64,000 nucleotides of DNA from Bradyrhizobium manausense (GCF_018129685.1 NZ_JAFCLG010000022.1:1-64000), one strand, 5' to 3'. Positions 51,492-59,811 are shown, numbered from the stretch's first letter. Notes: generated by a model not told the origin, from the letters alone. Numbers and translations: made by a program.

Positions 51492-53336
51492 ATGACCGCC
51501 CAGCCGCTGCTCGATGTCCGGGATCTCACGGTGGAATTCACCACCCGCCGCGGCATCGTCAAGGCCGTGCAGCACGTCAACATCTCCGTCGCCAAGGGCG
51601 AGACGCTTGCCATCGTCGGCGAGTCCGGCTCCGGCAAGTCGGTGACCTCCTACGCGGTGATGCGCATCCTCGACCGTGCCGGGCGGATCGCCGAGGGCTC
51701 GGTGATGTTCTCCGGCATCGACGTCAAGGCCGCGACCGAAGACCAGATGCGCGATTTGCGCGGCCGCGAAGTCTCGATGATCTTCCAGAACCCGCGCGCC
51801 GCGCTGAACCCGATCCGGAAAGTGGGCGACCAGATCGAGGACGTGCTGCGCACCCATGTGCAGCAGGCGACGGTTTCGGACCGCGGCGAGAAGGCGATCG
51901 AGGCGCTGGAGCAGGTCAAGATCGCCCGCCCGCGCGAGCGCTATCACGCCTATCCGTTCGAGCTGTCCGGCGGCATGTGCCAGCGCGTCGTCATCGCGCT
52001 GGCGCTCGCCTGCAATCCGCAACTGCTGATCGCGGACGAGCCGACGACTGGATTGGACGTCACCACCCAGAAGGCGGTGATGGACCTGATCGTCGAACTG
52101 ACGAAACGCAAGGCGATGTCCACCATCCTGATCACCCACGATCTCGGCTTGGCCGCCGCCTATTGCGACCGCGTCGTGGTGATGGAGAAGGGCCGCGTCG
52201 TCGAGACCGCAAAAGCCGCCGACATCTTCGCGAGCCCGCAGCACCCCTACACGAAAAAGCTGATGCGCGCGACGCCGCGGCTCGGGGTGAGCCTGCGCGA
52301 TCTGCTGCCGGAAGATGATACAAATGCGGCGACATCCTTCGCCTCTCCCCGCATGCGGGGAGAGGCCGACGCACGAAGTGCGGCGGGTGAGGGGGACTCT
52401 CCCAGCACCGTGCTCGCGGAGAGTCCCCCTCACCCTGATCCTCTCAGTGCGAGCGAAGCTCGTCACGACCCCGCAAGCGGGGCGAGGGAGAAGAGTGAGC
52501 AACCCCTCCTCCTCATCGAAAAGCTGGTCAAGGAATATCCGCGCCAGGGCGCGACGGCCACGCTCGGCAAACTGTTCGGCCGCAAGCCGCCGGTCGAGCC
52601 CGACGTCTTCCGCGCCGTCGACGGCATCAGCTTCTCGATCGGCCATGGCGAGAGCGTTGGCCTGGTCGGCGAATCCGGCTGCGGCAAATCGACCACGTCG
52701 ATGATGGTGATGCGGCTGCTGGACCAGACCTCCGGCCTGATCCAGTTCGACGGCGAGGACATCGGCGCCATCCAGCCCGCCAGTTTCGCCCGGCTGCCGC
52801 AGCGCAGCCGGATCCAGATGGTGTTCCAGGATCCGACCGACAGCCTCAATCCGCGCTTCACCGCGGTGCGCGCCATCGCCGATCCGATCATGCAGCTCGG
52901 CGACATCAGGGGACGTGACGCGCTCCGCGCCCGCTGCGAGGAGCTGGCCACCATGGTCGGCCTGCCGCACAACCTGCTGGATCGTTTCCCGCATCAGCTT
53001 TCCGGCGGCCAGAAGGCCCGCGTCGGCATCGCCCGCGCCATCGCGCTGCATCCGAAACTGGTCATCCTGGACGAGCCGACCGCGGCGCTGGACGTTTCGG
53101 TTCAGGCCGTGGTCCTGAACCTGCTCCAGGACCTCAAGGCCCGGCTAGGTATGAGCTATCTGTTCGTCTCGCATGATTTGAATGTGGTGCGCTTGTTGTG
53201 CGATCGTGTCATTGTGATGCGGACGGGGCGGATCGTCGAGGAAGGGTCTTCCGAGAAGGTCCTGAGCGATCCGCAGGACGACTACACCAAGGAGCTGCTG
53301 ACGGCGATCCCGCATCCGCCGTTGCAGGTCCACTGA
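51492..53336 (+). CDS. Fused ABC ATPase (DppD-DppF type) with a palindrome-encoded linker
   Basis: A 614-residue protein with two ATPase domains. Domain 1 (about 1-275) has Walker A GESGSGKSV, signature LSGGMCQRVVIALAL and Walker B LLIADEPTTGLD; domain 2 (about 338-610) has GESGCGKST, LSGGQKARVGIARAI and LVILDEPTAALD. Between them about 55 residues rich in Ser, Ala, Glu and Pro are encoded by a multi-hairpin palindromic repeat (52342-52490) inserted without breaking the frame. The signature of domain 1 (MCQR instead of QRQR-like) is normal for DppD. It energises the two permeases before it and is followed 29 bases later by atzG. Confidence 0.93.
   Translation: MTAQPLLDVRDLTVEFTTRRGIVKAVQHVNISVAKGETLAIVGESGSGKSVTSYAVMRILDRAGRIAEGSVMFSGIDVKAATEDQMRDLRGREVSMIFQNPRAALNPIRKVGDQIEDVLRTHVQQATVSDRGEKAIEALEQVKIARPRERYHAYPFELSGGMCQRVVIALALACNPQLLIADEPTTGLDVTTQKAVMDLIVELTKRKAMSTILITHDLGLAAAYCDRVVVMEKGRVVETAKAADIFASPQHPYTKKLMRATPRLGVSLRDLLPEDDTNAATSFASPRMRGEADARSAAGEGDSPSTVLAESPPHPDPLSASEARHDPASGAREKSEQPLLLIEKLVKEYPRQGATATLGKLFGRKPPVEPDVFRAVDGISFSIGHGESVGLVGESGCGKSTTSMMVMRLLDQTSGLIQFDGEDIGAIQPASFARLPQRSRIQMVFQDPTDSLNPRFTAVRAIADPIMQLGDIRGRDALRARCEELATMVGLPHNLLDRFPHQLSGGQKARVGIARAIALHPKLVILDEPTAALDVSVQAVVLNLLQDLKARLGMSYLFVSHDLNVVRLLCDRVIVMRTGRIVEEGSSEKVLSDPQDDYTKELLTAIPHPPLQVH
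52342..52490. repeat. Palindromic element inside a coding sequence
   Basis: Nested hairpins: a 24-base perfect palindrome CCTCTCCCCGCATGCGGGGA(GAGG) at 52342-52365; 16-base arms GTGAGGGGGACTCTCC (52387-52402) and GGAGAGTCCCCCTCAC (52418-52433) around a 15-base loop; CCCCGC-AA-GCGGGG (52469-52482). Same family as the intergenic elements at 26474, 42902 and 60995. It is read through in frame as the linker of the fused ATPase. Confidence 0.9.
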
Positions 53337-53365
53337 GAGTGCACCGAGATCAGCTTGAGAGAGTG

Positions 53366-53545
53366 ATGGCCAACCCGCTGGACGATTACATCGACGCCGT
53401 ATCGAAAGCGCTGGCGCTGCCGGTCGAGGAGGCCTGGCGGTCCGCGATTCGCGCCAATCTCGAAGTCTCGCTGCGGCTTGGCCGCCTGGTCGACGAATTC
53501 GCGCTGCCGGACGAGACCGAGCCCGCGCCGATCTTCACGGCCTGA
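53366..53545 (+). CDS. atzG: AtzG, small subunit of 1-carboxybiuret hydrolase (DUF4089)
   Basis: A 59-residue helical protein beginning MANPLDDYIDAVSKALALPVEEAWRSAI and continuing ANLEVSLRLGRLVDEFALPDE, the DUF4089/AtzG pattern. AtzG is a small partner required for stable, active AtzE; it resembles GatC in relation to GatA. The gene lies 29 bases after the ATPase and 7 bases before atzE, as in known atzG-atzE pairs. GAGAG precedes the ATG. Short, but context makes it firm. Confidence 0.9.
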   Translation: MANPLDDYIDAVSKALALPVEEAWRSAIRANLEVSLRLGRLVDEFALPDETEPAPIFTA

Positions 53546-53552
53546 CGCCGCC

Positions 53553-54947
53553 ATGACGACCAAGCCAGAGATGAGCGCTGCCGAGATCGCGAGCGCGGTC
53601 GCAGGCGGCAAGATGACTGCGCTCGCCGCCACTGACGCCGCGCTCGCGCGTATCGAGCAGCACGACGCCACCCTCAATTCCTTCACCGATGTCACCGCGG
53701 ACCGCGCCCGCACGAAGGCGCGCGCAATCGATGCCGACATCGCCGCGGGTAGGAAAGTCGGGCCGCTTGCCGGCGTGCCGTTCGCGGTCAAGAACCTGTT
53801 CGACGTCGCGGGCCTTTCGACCCGCGCCGGCTCGAAGATCAACCGCGACCTCGCCCCCGCCGAGCGCGATGCGACTCTGATCGAGCGGATGGAAGCCGCC
53901 GGCGCCGTACTCGTCGGCGCGCTCAACATGGGCGAATATGCCTACGACTTCACCGGCGAGAATGTCCACGACGGCCCCTCGCGCAATCCGCACGACACCA
54001 CGCGGATGAGCGGGGGTTCCTCCGGGGGCTCCGGCAGCGCCGTCGGTGGTGCGCTGGTGCCGATCGCGCTGGGTTCGGACACCAACGGTTCGATCCGCGT
54101 GCCCTCGTCGTTCTGCGGCATCTTTGGTTTGAAGCCGACCTATGGCCGGCTGTCCCGCGCACGCTCGTTTCCGTTCGTCGCCAGCCTCGATCATCTCGGC
54201 CCGTTCGCGCGCTCGGCCACGGATCTCGCATTGGCCTATGACGCGATGCAGGGGCCGGATGCCGACGACGGCGCCTGCACCACGCGGGGGCTGGAGCCGA
54301 CGCTGCCTTTGATCGCCAATCCGATCTCGGATTTGCGCATCGCAATCGCCGGCGGCCATTTCCAGAAGAACGTGTTCCCTGAAGCGGTCGAAGCCGTCAG
54401 CCGCGTCGCCCGGGCGCTGGGCGCGACCAAGGTCGTCGACGTGCCCGAAGCCTCGCGCGCCCGCGCAGCGGCCTATGTCATCACCACCACCGAAGGCGCC
54501 TCGCTGCATCTCGATCGCCTGCGCAAGCGCCCGAACGATTTCGATCCGGCCGTGCGCGACCGGCTGATCGCAGGCGCGATGGTGCCGGCGCCGCTGGTCG
54601 ACCGCGCGCAAAAGTTCCGCCGCTGGTATCGCGCCCAGCTTGCCGACATCTTCAAATCCGTCGACGTGCTGCTCGCGCCGGCGACGCCCTGCACCGCACC
54701 GAAGCTCGGGCAGGTGAATTTCAATCTCGACGGCGTCGAGCTGCCGGTGCGCGCCAATATCGGCATCCACACCCAGCCGATCTCGTTCATCGGGCTTCCG
54801 GTGGTGGCCGTACCCGTGCCGCTCGAGCCGTTGCCGATCGGCGTGCAGATCATCTGTGCGCCCTGGCGCGAGGACATCGCGTTGCGGGTCGCGTACGCAT
54901 TGGAAAAGATGGGCGTGGTCGCCGCGCCGAGCCCAAGAGGATTATGA
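53553..54947 (+). CDS. atzE: AtzE, 1-carboxybiuret hydrolase (amidase signature family)
   Basis: A 464-residue cytosolic amidase-signature enzyme; AtzE deaminates 1-carboxybiuret. The Ser-Ser-Lys triad is present: K80 in GVPFAVKNLFD, the cis-Ser region GGSSGGSGS (near S156) and nucleophile S180 in GSDTNGSIRVP. NMGEYAYDFTGENVHDGPSRNP is characteristic of AtzE-type rather than GatA. It sits between atzG and atzH with 1-7 base spacing. Assignment to AtzE over other amidases rests mainly on the atzG/atzH neighbours and this segment. No glutaminase or transamidosome genes are nearby. Confidence 0.9.
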   Translation: MTTKPEMSAAEIASAVAGGKMTALAATDAALARIEQHDATLNSFTDVTADRARTKARAIDADIAAGRKVGPLAGVPFAVKNLFDVAGLSTRAGSKINRDLAPAERDATLIERMEAAGAVLVGALNMGEYAYDFTGENVHDGPSRNPHDTTRMSGGSSGGSGSAVGGALVPIALGSDTNGSIRVPSSFCGIFGLKPTYGRLSRARSFPFVASLDHLGPFARSATDLALAYDAMQGPDADDGACTTRGLEPTLPLIANPISDLRIAIAGGHFQKNVFPEAVEAVSRVARALGATKVVDVPEASRARAAAYVITTTEGASLHLDRLRKRPNDFDPAVRDRLIAGAMVPAPLVDRAQKFRRWYRAQLADIFKSVDVLLAPATPCTAPKLGQVNFNLDGVELPVRANIGIHTQPISFIGLPVVAVPVPLEPLPIGVQIICAPWREDIALRVAYALEKMGVVAAPSPRGL

Positions 54948-54948
54948 G

Positions 54949-55341
54949 ATGGAGATCGACCTTCCGGAGGTGATCGCGGAAGTCAAGGCCGCGTTCGAGC
55001 GCTACGAGCAGGCGCTTGTCACCAACGATGTCGCCGTGCTCGGCGAACTCTTCCGCAACGATCCCCGCACCCTGCGCTACGGCATCGGCGAAAATCTCTA
55101 CGGCTATGAGGCCATCTCCGGCTTCCGTGCCGGCCGCTCGCCGGTCGGCTTGAACCGCCGCACCGCCAAGACGGTGATATCGAGCTACGGCCGCGACACG
55201 GCCGTGGCCTCCACCTTGTTCTATCGCGACACGGCTCCCGGCAAGGTCGGCCGGCAGATGCAGACCTGGATTCGCTTCCCGGAGGGCTGGCGCGTCGTCG
55301 CCGCCCATGTCAGCATCATCGACGAGTCGAAAGAGACCTGA
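54949..55341 (+). CDS. atzH: AtzH-like protein (DUF3225, SnoaL-type fold)
   Basis: A 130-residue protein with the DUF3225 pattern: AAFERYEQALVTNDVAVLGELFRNDPRTLRYGIGENLYGYEAI, then FRAGRSPVGLNR and GRQMQTWIRFPEGWRVVAAHVSIIDE. AtzH from cyanuric acid degraders is reported to hydrolyse 1,3-dicarboxyurea, protecting the route from a side product. The gene begins 1 base after the atzE stop, with AGAGG upstream. Function by homology and context. Confidence 0.88.
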   Translation: MEIDLPEVIAEVKAAFERYEQALVTNDVAVLGELFRNDPRTLRYGIGENLYGYEAISGFRAGRSPVGLNRRTAKTVISSYGRDTAVASTLFYRDTAPGKVGRQMQTWIRFPEGWRVVAAHVSIIDESKET

Positions 55342-55345
55342 CCGT

Positions 55346-56068
55346 ATGACGCTTGACGATTTTCCGCCCGGGATACTGCCGGCCGAGCCGGTGGTGCCCC
55401 GCGTCGACCGTGCCTCGCCATCGGTGCTGAAGGTCACCCGTGCCGAGGAACTTCGTCTTCAACTCGCCGACGAGATCGTGCGTGGGGCTCTCGCGCCCGG
55501 CGCGCCGCTTGACGAGACCGACATTGCGCGGCGCTTCAGCGTCTCGCGCACGCCGGTGCGCGAGGCGCTGCGTCAGCTGGTCGCGAGCGGCCTGGTCGAG
55601 GCGCGCCCCCATCGCGGCGCGGTCGTTGCGCAGCCCTCGATCGAGCGTCTCAAAAGCATGTTCGAGGCGATGGCGGAGCTGGAGGCACTGTGCGCCGGCC
55701 TTGCCGCCGAGCGCATGTCGGCCGCCGAGCGCCACGGCCTCGAGGCGATCCACGAAGAGCTGCGCGTTCTCAGCTATGCCGGCAATCCCGATCGCTTCCA
55801 TGAAGTCAACGAGCGCTTCCACAACGCGATCTATGCGGGCTCGCAGAACGGCTACATCGCCGAGATCACGCTGGCGACGCGCGTCCGGGTGCAGCCGTTC
55901 CGCCGCGCCCAGTTCCGCAATCTCGGCCGGCTGGCAAAGTCGCAAGCCGAGCACGACCGCGTCGTCGTCGCCATCATGCGCGGCGACAAGCAGGGCGCCG
56001 CGGCTGCGATGCGCGCGCATATCGAGCTGGTGCGCGGGGAGTATGAGATTTACGCGGTGTCGGTGTAA
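55346..56068 (+). CDS. GntR-family (FCD) transcriptional regulator
   Basis: A 240-residue regulator: winged helix at about 30-100 (LRLQLADEIVRGALAPGAPLDETDIARRFSVSRTPVREALRQL) ending in ARPHRGAVVAQP, and an all-helical FCD ligand domain (about 110-235) with FHEVNERFHNAIYAGSQNGYIAEI, His residues of which often bind a metal. It starts 4 bases after atzH and is the last gene of the operon, so it most likely controls it and perhaps convergent atzF, whose stop is 6 bases away. Confidence 0.93.
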   Translation: MTLDDFPPGILPAEPVVPRVDRASPSVLKVTRAEELRLQLADEIVRGALAPGAPLDETDIARRFSVSRTPVREALRQLVASGLVEARPHRGAVVAQPSIERLKSMFEAMAELEALCAGLAAERMSAAERHGLEAIHEELRVLSYAGNPDRFHEVNERFHNAIYAGSQNGYIAEITLATRVRVQPFRRAQFRNLGRLAKSQAEHDRVVVAIMRGDKQGAAAAMRAHIELVRGEYEIYAVSV

Positions 56069-56074
56069 CTGCGC

Positions 56075-57895
56075 CTACGCGGTAGCGGCCTCCGCCATGA
56101 ACTTCCGCCAGCCGCCATACGCCGTGATATCGCGCGCCCCGCCCAGCACTTCCGGCTCGACGAGAAAGCCCTTCAAGCTGCGGCCATCCGCAAGGCGGAT
56201 GGTCCCGATCGCCATCGGCGCGGGAATCGCATTGACGAACCTGCCGAAGGCCGACGACGACAGCGACCAGATCTCCAGCTCGATCGACGCGCCCGAGCCG
56301 GCTTCGACACGCAGCATGCCGGGCTTCGGCGGCGTGGTCTGCAGCGCATAAAGTTTGTAGTCGGGCGCAGTTTTCGTTGCCTCGACCAGCTTTGCATTGA
56401 GCGCCTTCAGCTCGCCATTCAACGCCATGCCGGAGAGATGCGCGCCGACGACCGCAATCGGGATCTCGTCGCCACTGTTGGCCGGTAGCGGCGCGAGCGG
56501 GGACTGTGCCACGCCCTTTGCTCCGATGGTCAGCTTGGTATCCGCGTGAAAGACGCGGCCGATGCTCGCGAGCATTCCATCGCGTCCTGCAGGCGCGAGC
56601 AGCGTGATGCCGAACGGAATGCCGTCCGCGCGCATCGATGCCGGCAGCGCGAGGCCGCAGAGGTCGAGCAGGTTGACGAAATTCGTGTAGGTGCCGAGCC
56701 GGCTGTTCAGCTCGATCGGATTGGCCAGCACTTGTGCGGTGGTATAGGCCGTCGGTGCCGTCGGCAGCACCAGCGCGTCGATATTGGCGAAGGTGCGCTC
56801 GGCGATCTTGCGCAGGCCCTGCAGCCGGTAGAGCGCGGAGAAGGTTTCCGCTGCGGTCAGTCGCGCGCCGGCCGCAGTGATCTCGCGTGTGACGGGATGA
56901 ATCGAATCTGGCGCCGAGGCGAGCAAGTTCTTGATCACGAGATAGCGTTCGGCCACCCATGGGCCTTCGTAGAGCAGCCGCGCCGTCTCGTAGAACGGCT
57001 CCAGGTCGAACTCGACCAGCGTTGCGCCGAGCGCAGCCCATCGCTTCAGCGCATCCGCATAGGCGGCTTCCGATGTCTTGTCGCCGAAGAAGATCAGCTG
57101 CCCGTTGCGCGGCACGCCAAGCCGGAGGTTCGCAGGGAACGGCGCGAGTGCGCCAAGCGGCCGGTCGCGCGAGAACGGATCGGCCTGGTCCGGGCCGGCC
57201 ATCACGGACAGCGCGAGCGCGGCGTCGTCCACGGTCAGCGCAAACACCGAGATGCAATCGAGCGTGCGGCAGGCCGGCACGAGGCCGGCGGTCGAGATCA
57301 TGCCGAGGCTCGGCTTGAGCCCGACGATGTTGTTGAGCATCGCCGGAACGCGGCCCGAGCCGGCCGTGTCGGTGCCGAGCGACAGCGGTACGAGGCCCGC
57401 ACCGACGGCGGTCGCCGAGCCCGAGCTCGATCCGCCGGGAATGAGATCGTCGCGGATCGAATTTTTGGGAATGCCGTAGGGCGAGCGCACGCCGACGAGG
57501 CCGGTTGCGAACTGGTCGAGATTGGTCTTGCCGATGACGATCGCGCCGGCAGCGCGCAGGCGCTCGACGGCGGTCGAGTCATGCGTGGGGTTGTAGGAGA
57601 AGGCCGGGCAGGCCGCCGTGGTCGGAAAGCCCAGCGCGTCGATATTGTCCTTCACCGCAACCGGAATGCCATAGAGCGGGAGGTCGGCGGCATCGGCGCG
57701 CGCCGCAAGCTTTTCGGCTTCCGCGATCGCATCCTTCTCGTCGCGCAGGCTGATGAAGACGGCCGGGTCGTTGTAATCGCGGATGCGCTGATAGGTGCGT
57801 GCGATCGTCTCGGCCGGTGTGAGCGTGCCCGCGCGATGCGCGGTCACGATCGCGGCGATCGTTTCAGGCTGCTCAGCCCCCATCTCAGCCTTCAT
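56075..57895 (-). CDS. atzF: AtzF, allophanate hydrolase
   Basis: A 606-residue enzyme that turns allophanate into ammonia and carbon dioxide. The amidase-signature domain (about 1-450) has the triad K82 in IPVAVKDNID, the GGSSSGSA cis-Ser region (near S157) and nucleophile S180 in GTDTAGSGRVPA. The C-terminal domain (about 470-606), with IAVVGAHLSGMALNGEL and the late GFLVEPEVLGGARDITAYGGWR, is specific to allophanate hydrolases. Length matches AtzF; the urea carboxylase partner (DUR1,2 type) is not present. It is convergent with the operon and has its own sigma-54 box. ATG at 57895 preferred over 57883. Confidence 0.95.
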   Translation of the reverse strand: MKAEMGAEQPETIAAIVTAHRAGTLTPAETIARTYQRIRDYNDPAVFISLRDEKDAIAEAEKLAARADAADLPLYGIPVAVKDNIDALGFPTTAACPAFSYNPTHDSTAVERLRAAGAIVIGKTNLDQFATGLVGVRSPYGIPKNSIRDDLIPGGSSSGSATAVGAGLVPLSLGTDTAGSGRVPAMLNNIVGLKPSLGMISTAGLVPACRTLDCISVFALTVDDAALALSVMAGPDQADPFSRDRPLGALAPFPANLRLGVPRNGQLIFFGDKTSEAAYADALKRWAALGATLVEFDLEPFYETARLLYEGPWVAERYLVIKNLLASAPDSIHPVTREITAAGARLTAAETFSALYRLQGLRKIAERTFANIDALVLPTAPTAYTTAQVLANPIELNSRLGTYTNFVNLLDLCGLALPASMRADGIPFGITLLAPAGRDGMLASIGRVFHADTKLTIGAKGVAQSPLAPLPANSGDEIPIAVVGAHLSGMALNGELKALNAKLVEATKTAPDYKLYALQTTPPKPGMLRVEAGSGASIELEIWSLSSSAFGRFVNAIPAPMAIGTIRLADGRSLKGFLVEPEVLGGARDITAYGGWRKFMAEAATA

Positions 57896-57936
57896 GGCGA
57901 TAAAAACTCCGGCAACATGTCTTCACCCGGATTGAA

Positions 57937-57951
57937 GCAAGCGATGTGCCA
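57937..57951 (-). promoter_or_regulatory. Sigma-54 promoter for atzF
   Basis: Read on the minus strand TGGCACATCGCTTGC matches TGGCACnnnnnTTGC exactly, with GG at 57950-57949 and GC at 57938-57937, 10 bases apart. Predicted start is about 57925, 30 bases before the ATG. TTGTGTACAT abuts it upstream (57952-57961). Together with 47683-47698 this gives both halves of the locus the same promoter class. Confidence 0.75.
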
Positions 57952-58090
57952 TTGTGTACATTATCCGGGCAGACGCGACGCCCCGGATATTATCGTGCAA
58001 TCAGTGGGTTGGGTGATATTTCGAGCACTGATGGAACTGCCGTGCCAACGCCCTGTTACGAGCATCTGCTCAAATCATGAGCAGTAGAGA

Positions 58091-58246
58091 TCAGGTGAAG
58101 CTCGCAAGGATCTGGAGCAACCGCTCACGGTTCGCCTTGCCGATCTTCTCCTCGACGTGCCGCTCGTGCCCGGCGGCGAGGCGCTTGAACCTGGCGAGCG
58201 CTGTCTCGCCTTGCGCTGTGAGATGCAGTGCATCGGAGCGCCGGTC
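58091..58246 (-). pseudogene. 5'-truncated MarR-family regulator remnant
   Basis: On the minus strand a frame ends ASFT and stop at 58091 and carries DRRSDALHLTAQGETALARF, then HVEEKIGKANRERLLQILASF, which is the wing and last helices of a MarR regulator. The upstream part that would hold the recognition helix and N-terminal helices is absent: the same frame upstream is only the shadow of NDH-2. The break falls at about 58246, just at the NDH-2 stop, which points to a deletion that removed the N-terminal two thirds. Confidence 0.65.
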
Positions 58247-58251
58247 CTCTT

Positions 58252-59514
58252 TTACACCACCTTGCTGCTGCCCTGCGTGATCAACCGCGCCGCGCGCTGG
58301 TCGCGCGCGTAGATCCACAGCCAGCTCAGCGCGACGCTGAGGCGGTGACGCAGCCCGATCAGGAAGTAGATGTGGGCGATGCCCCAGATCCACCACGCGA
58401 TGGTGCCGCGCAGCTTGACCTTGCCGAAATCGATCACCGCGAGCCGCTTGCCGATCTGGGCGAGGCTGCCGGCATGCTTGTAGCGGAACGCGCCCTTGCT
58501 CTCGCCGCGCAGCCGCGCCTTGATGGTTTCGGCGACATGCTTGCCCTGCTGCTTGGCGGCAGGCGCGATGCCGGGCACCGGCTTGCCGTTCCAGGCGTTG
58601 ATGTTGATGGTGTCGCCGATCGCGAAGATCTCGGGATGGCCGGGAATGGTGAGATCGTCTGCGACCTGCACGCGGCCGGCGCGATCGGCCGGCGCGCCCA
58701 GCCAATCGGCGGCGGGCGAGGCCCGCACGCCGGCAGCCCAGATCCGGGTTTTGGCATTCAAGAGTTGGCCGCCGAAGACCGCGCCCTCGCGGTTGATCTC
58801 GGTGACTGCCTGCCCGAGCACGACCTCGACTCCGATCTTTTCGAGCGATGCCTGCGCGTAGGCCGAGAGGTCGTCGGGAAAGCCCGCCAGCACCCGCGGC
58901 CCCGCCTCGATCAGCACGACGCGCGCTTTCGTCGTATCGATGTTGCGGAAATCACCGGGAAGGGTGTGATGCGCCATCTCGGCGATGGTGCCGGCGAGCT
59001 CGACCCCGGTTGGACCGGCGCCGACGATGACGAAGGTCAGCCGCGCCGCGCGCCTTGCCGGATCGGTCTCGCGCTCGGCGCGCTCGAACGCCACCAGGAT
59101 GTGTCGGCGCAGCGTGGTGGCGTCCTCGAGCGTCTTGAGGCCCGGCGCCCAGGTCTCCCACTCGTCATGGCCGAAATAGGCGTGGCGTGCGCCGGTCGCG
59201 AGCACCAGCGTATCGTAGGGCACCTCGCTGCCGTCGTCGATCTGGACACAGCGCTTGTTGGCATCGACGCCGCTCACCGTGGCAAACAGCGTCGTCACCT
59301 CGCGACGGTCGCGCATGAGATGACGGATCGGCCAGGCGATCTCGCTGGTCGCGAGCGAGGCGGTCGCGACCTGGTACAGCAGCGGCTGAAACAGATGATG
59401 GTTGCGGCGATCGATCAGCGTAATCTCGACCGGCGCGCCCGCGAGCCGGTAGGTCGTCTCGAGCCCGCCGAAGCCGGCGCCGACGATGACGACGCGATGA
59501 GGAGTTGCGGCCAT
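58252..59514 (-). CDS. Type II NADH dehydrogenase (NDH-2)
   Basis: A 420-residue peripheral membrane flavoprotein that oxidises NADH to reduce quinone without pumping protons. Two dinucleotide folds: HRVVIVGAGFGGLE (FAD) and LTFVIVGAGPTGVELAGTI (NADH). The quinone/FAD site motif FAIGDTININ..GKPVPGIAPAAKQQGKHVA is intact, and the C-terminus has WWIWGIAHIYFLIGLRHRLSVALSWLWIYARDQRAARLI, the membrane-binding helices. The last residues (TQGSSKVV) abut the MarR remnant and may have been altered by that deletion. AAGG precedes the ATG at 59514. Confidence 0.95.
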   Translation of the reverse strand: MAATPHRVVIVGAGFGGLETTYRLAGAPVEITLIDRRNHHLFQPLLYQVATASLATSEIAWPIRHLMRDRREVTTLFATVSGVDANKRCVQIDDGSEVPYDTLVLATGARHAYFGHDEWETWAPGLKTLEDATTLRRHILVAFERAERETDPARRAARLTFVIVGAGPTGVELAGTIAEMAHHTLPGDFRNIDTTKARVVLIEAGPRVLAGFPDDLSAYAQASLEKIGVEVVLGQAVTEINREGAVFGGQLLNAKTRIWAAGVRASPAADWLGAPADRAGRVQVADDLTIPGHPEIFAIGDTININAWNGKPVPGIAPAAKQQGKHVAETIKARLRGESKGAFRYKHAGSLAQIGKRLAVIDFGKVKLRGTIAWWIWGIAHIYFLIGLRHRLSVALSWLWIYARDQRAARLITQGSSKVV

Positions 59515-59811
59515 GATGCACCTTCGAATCCTGCTGCTCTCACTCATTTAAGTGCGAATTGGGTACCGCGGTCCAATAGCCGTCACGAATGATCGAATAG
59601 GCTTCGCGTATCGATATTCCCCGCGAAAAAGCGCCGCAGCCTTGGTCGAAGTAAGTAGAATTATATTTCTTGCCATCCTTGTTTGGGGCGAAATATGGTG
59701 CAGGGATGGGCGCTGAGCCATTGGCGGCGCGGCAGATTTTGCGTTCAATAGAGACAGCCCGGGGGCAGCGATCAACCTGTTTCCGGAACCAATAATAGGA
59801 GGGGAGTTGTT

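Larger units (their letters stand above)
57896..58251. other. Gap between atzF and NDH-2: promoter plus MarR remnant
   Basis: The 356 bases hold the atzF sigma-54 promoter (57937-57951), about 130 bases without recognisable features, and the MarR-like remnant at 58091-58246. A shorter TGGCAC sequence at 58042-58047 lacks a TTGC partner. Confidence 0.6.

Noticed and set aside
53553..54947. GatA, glutamyl-tRNA amidotransferase subunit
   Set aside because: The neighbours are AtzG, AtzH and a nitrogen-type ABC importer, there is no GatB or GatC, and the sequence around NMGEYAYDFTGENVHDGP fits AtzE.
58042..58057. A third possible sigma-54 site with TGGCAC on the minus strand
   Set aside because: The downstream half reads TTCC, not TTGC, so the essential -12 GC is missing.
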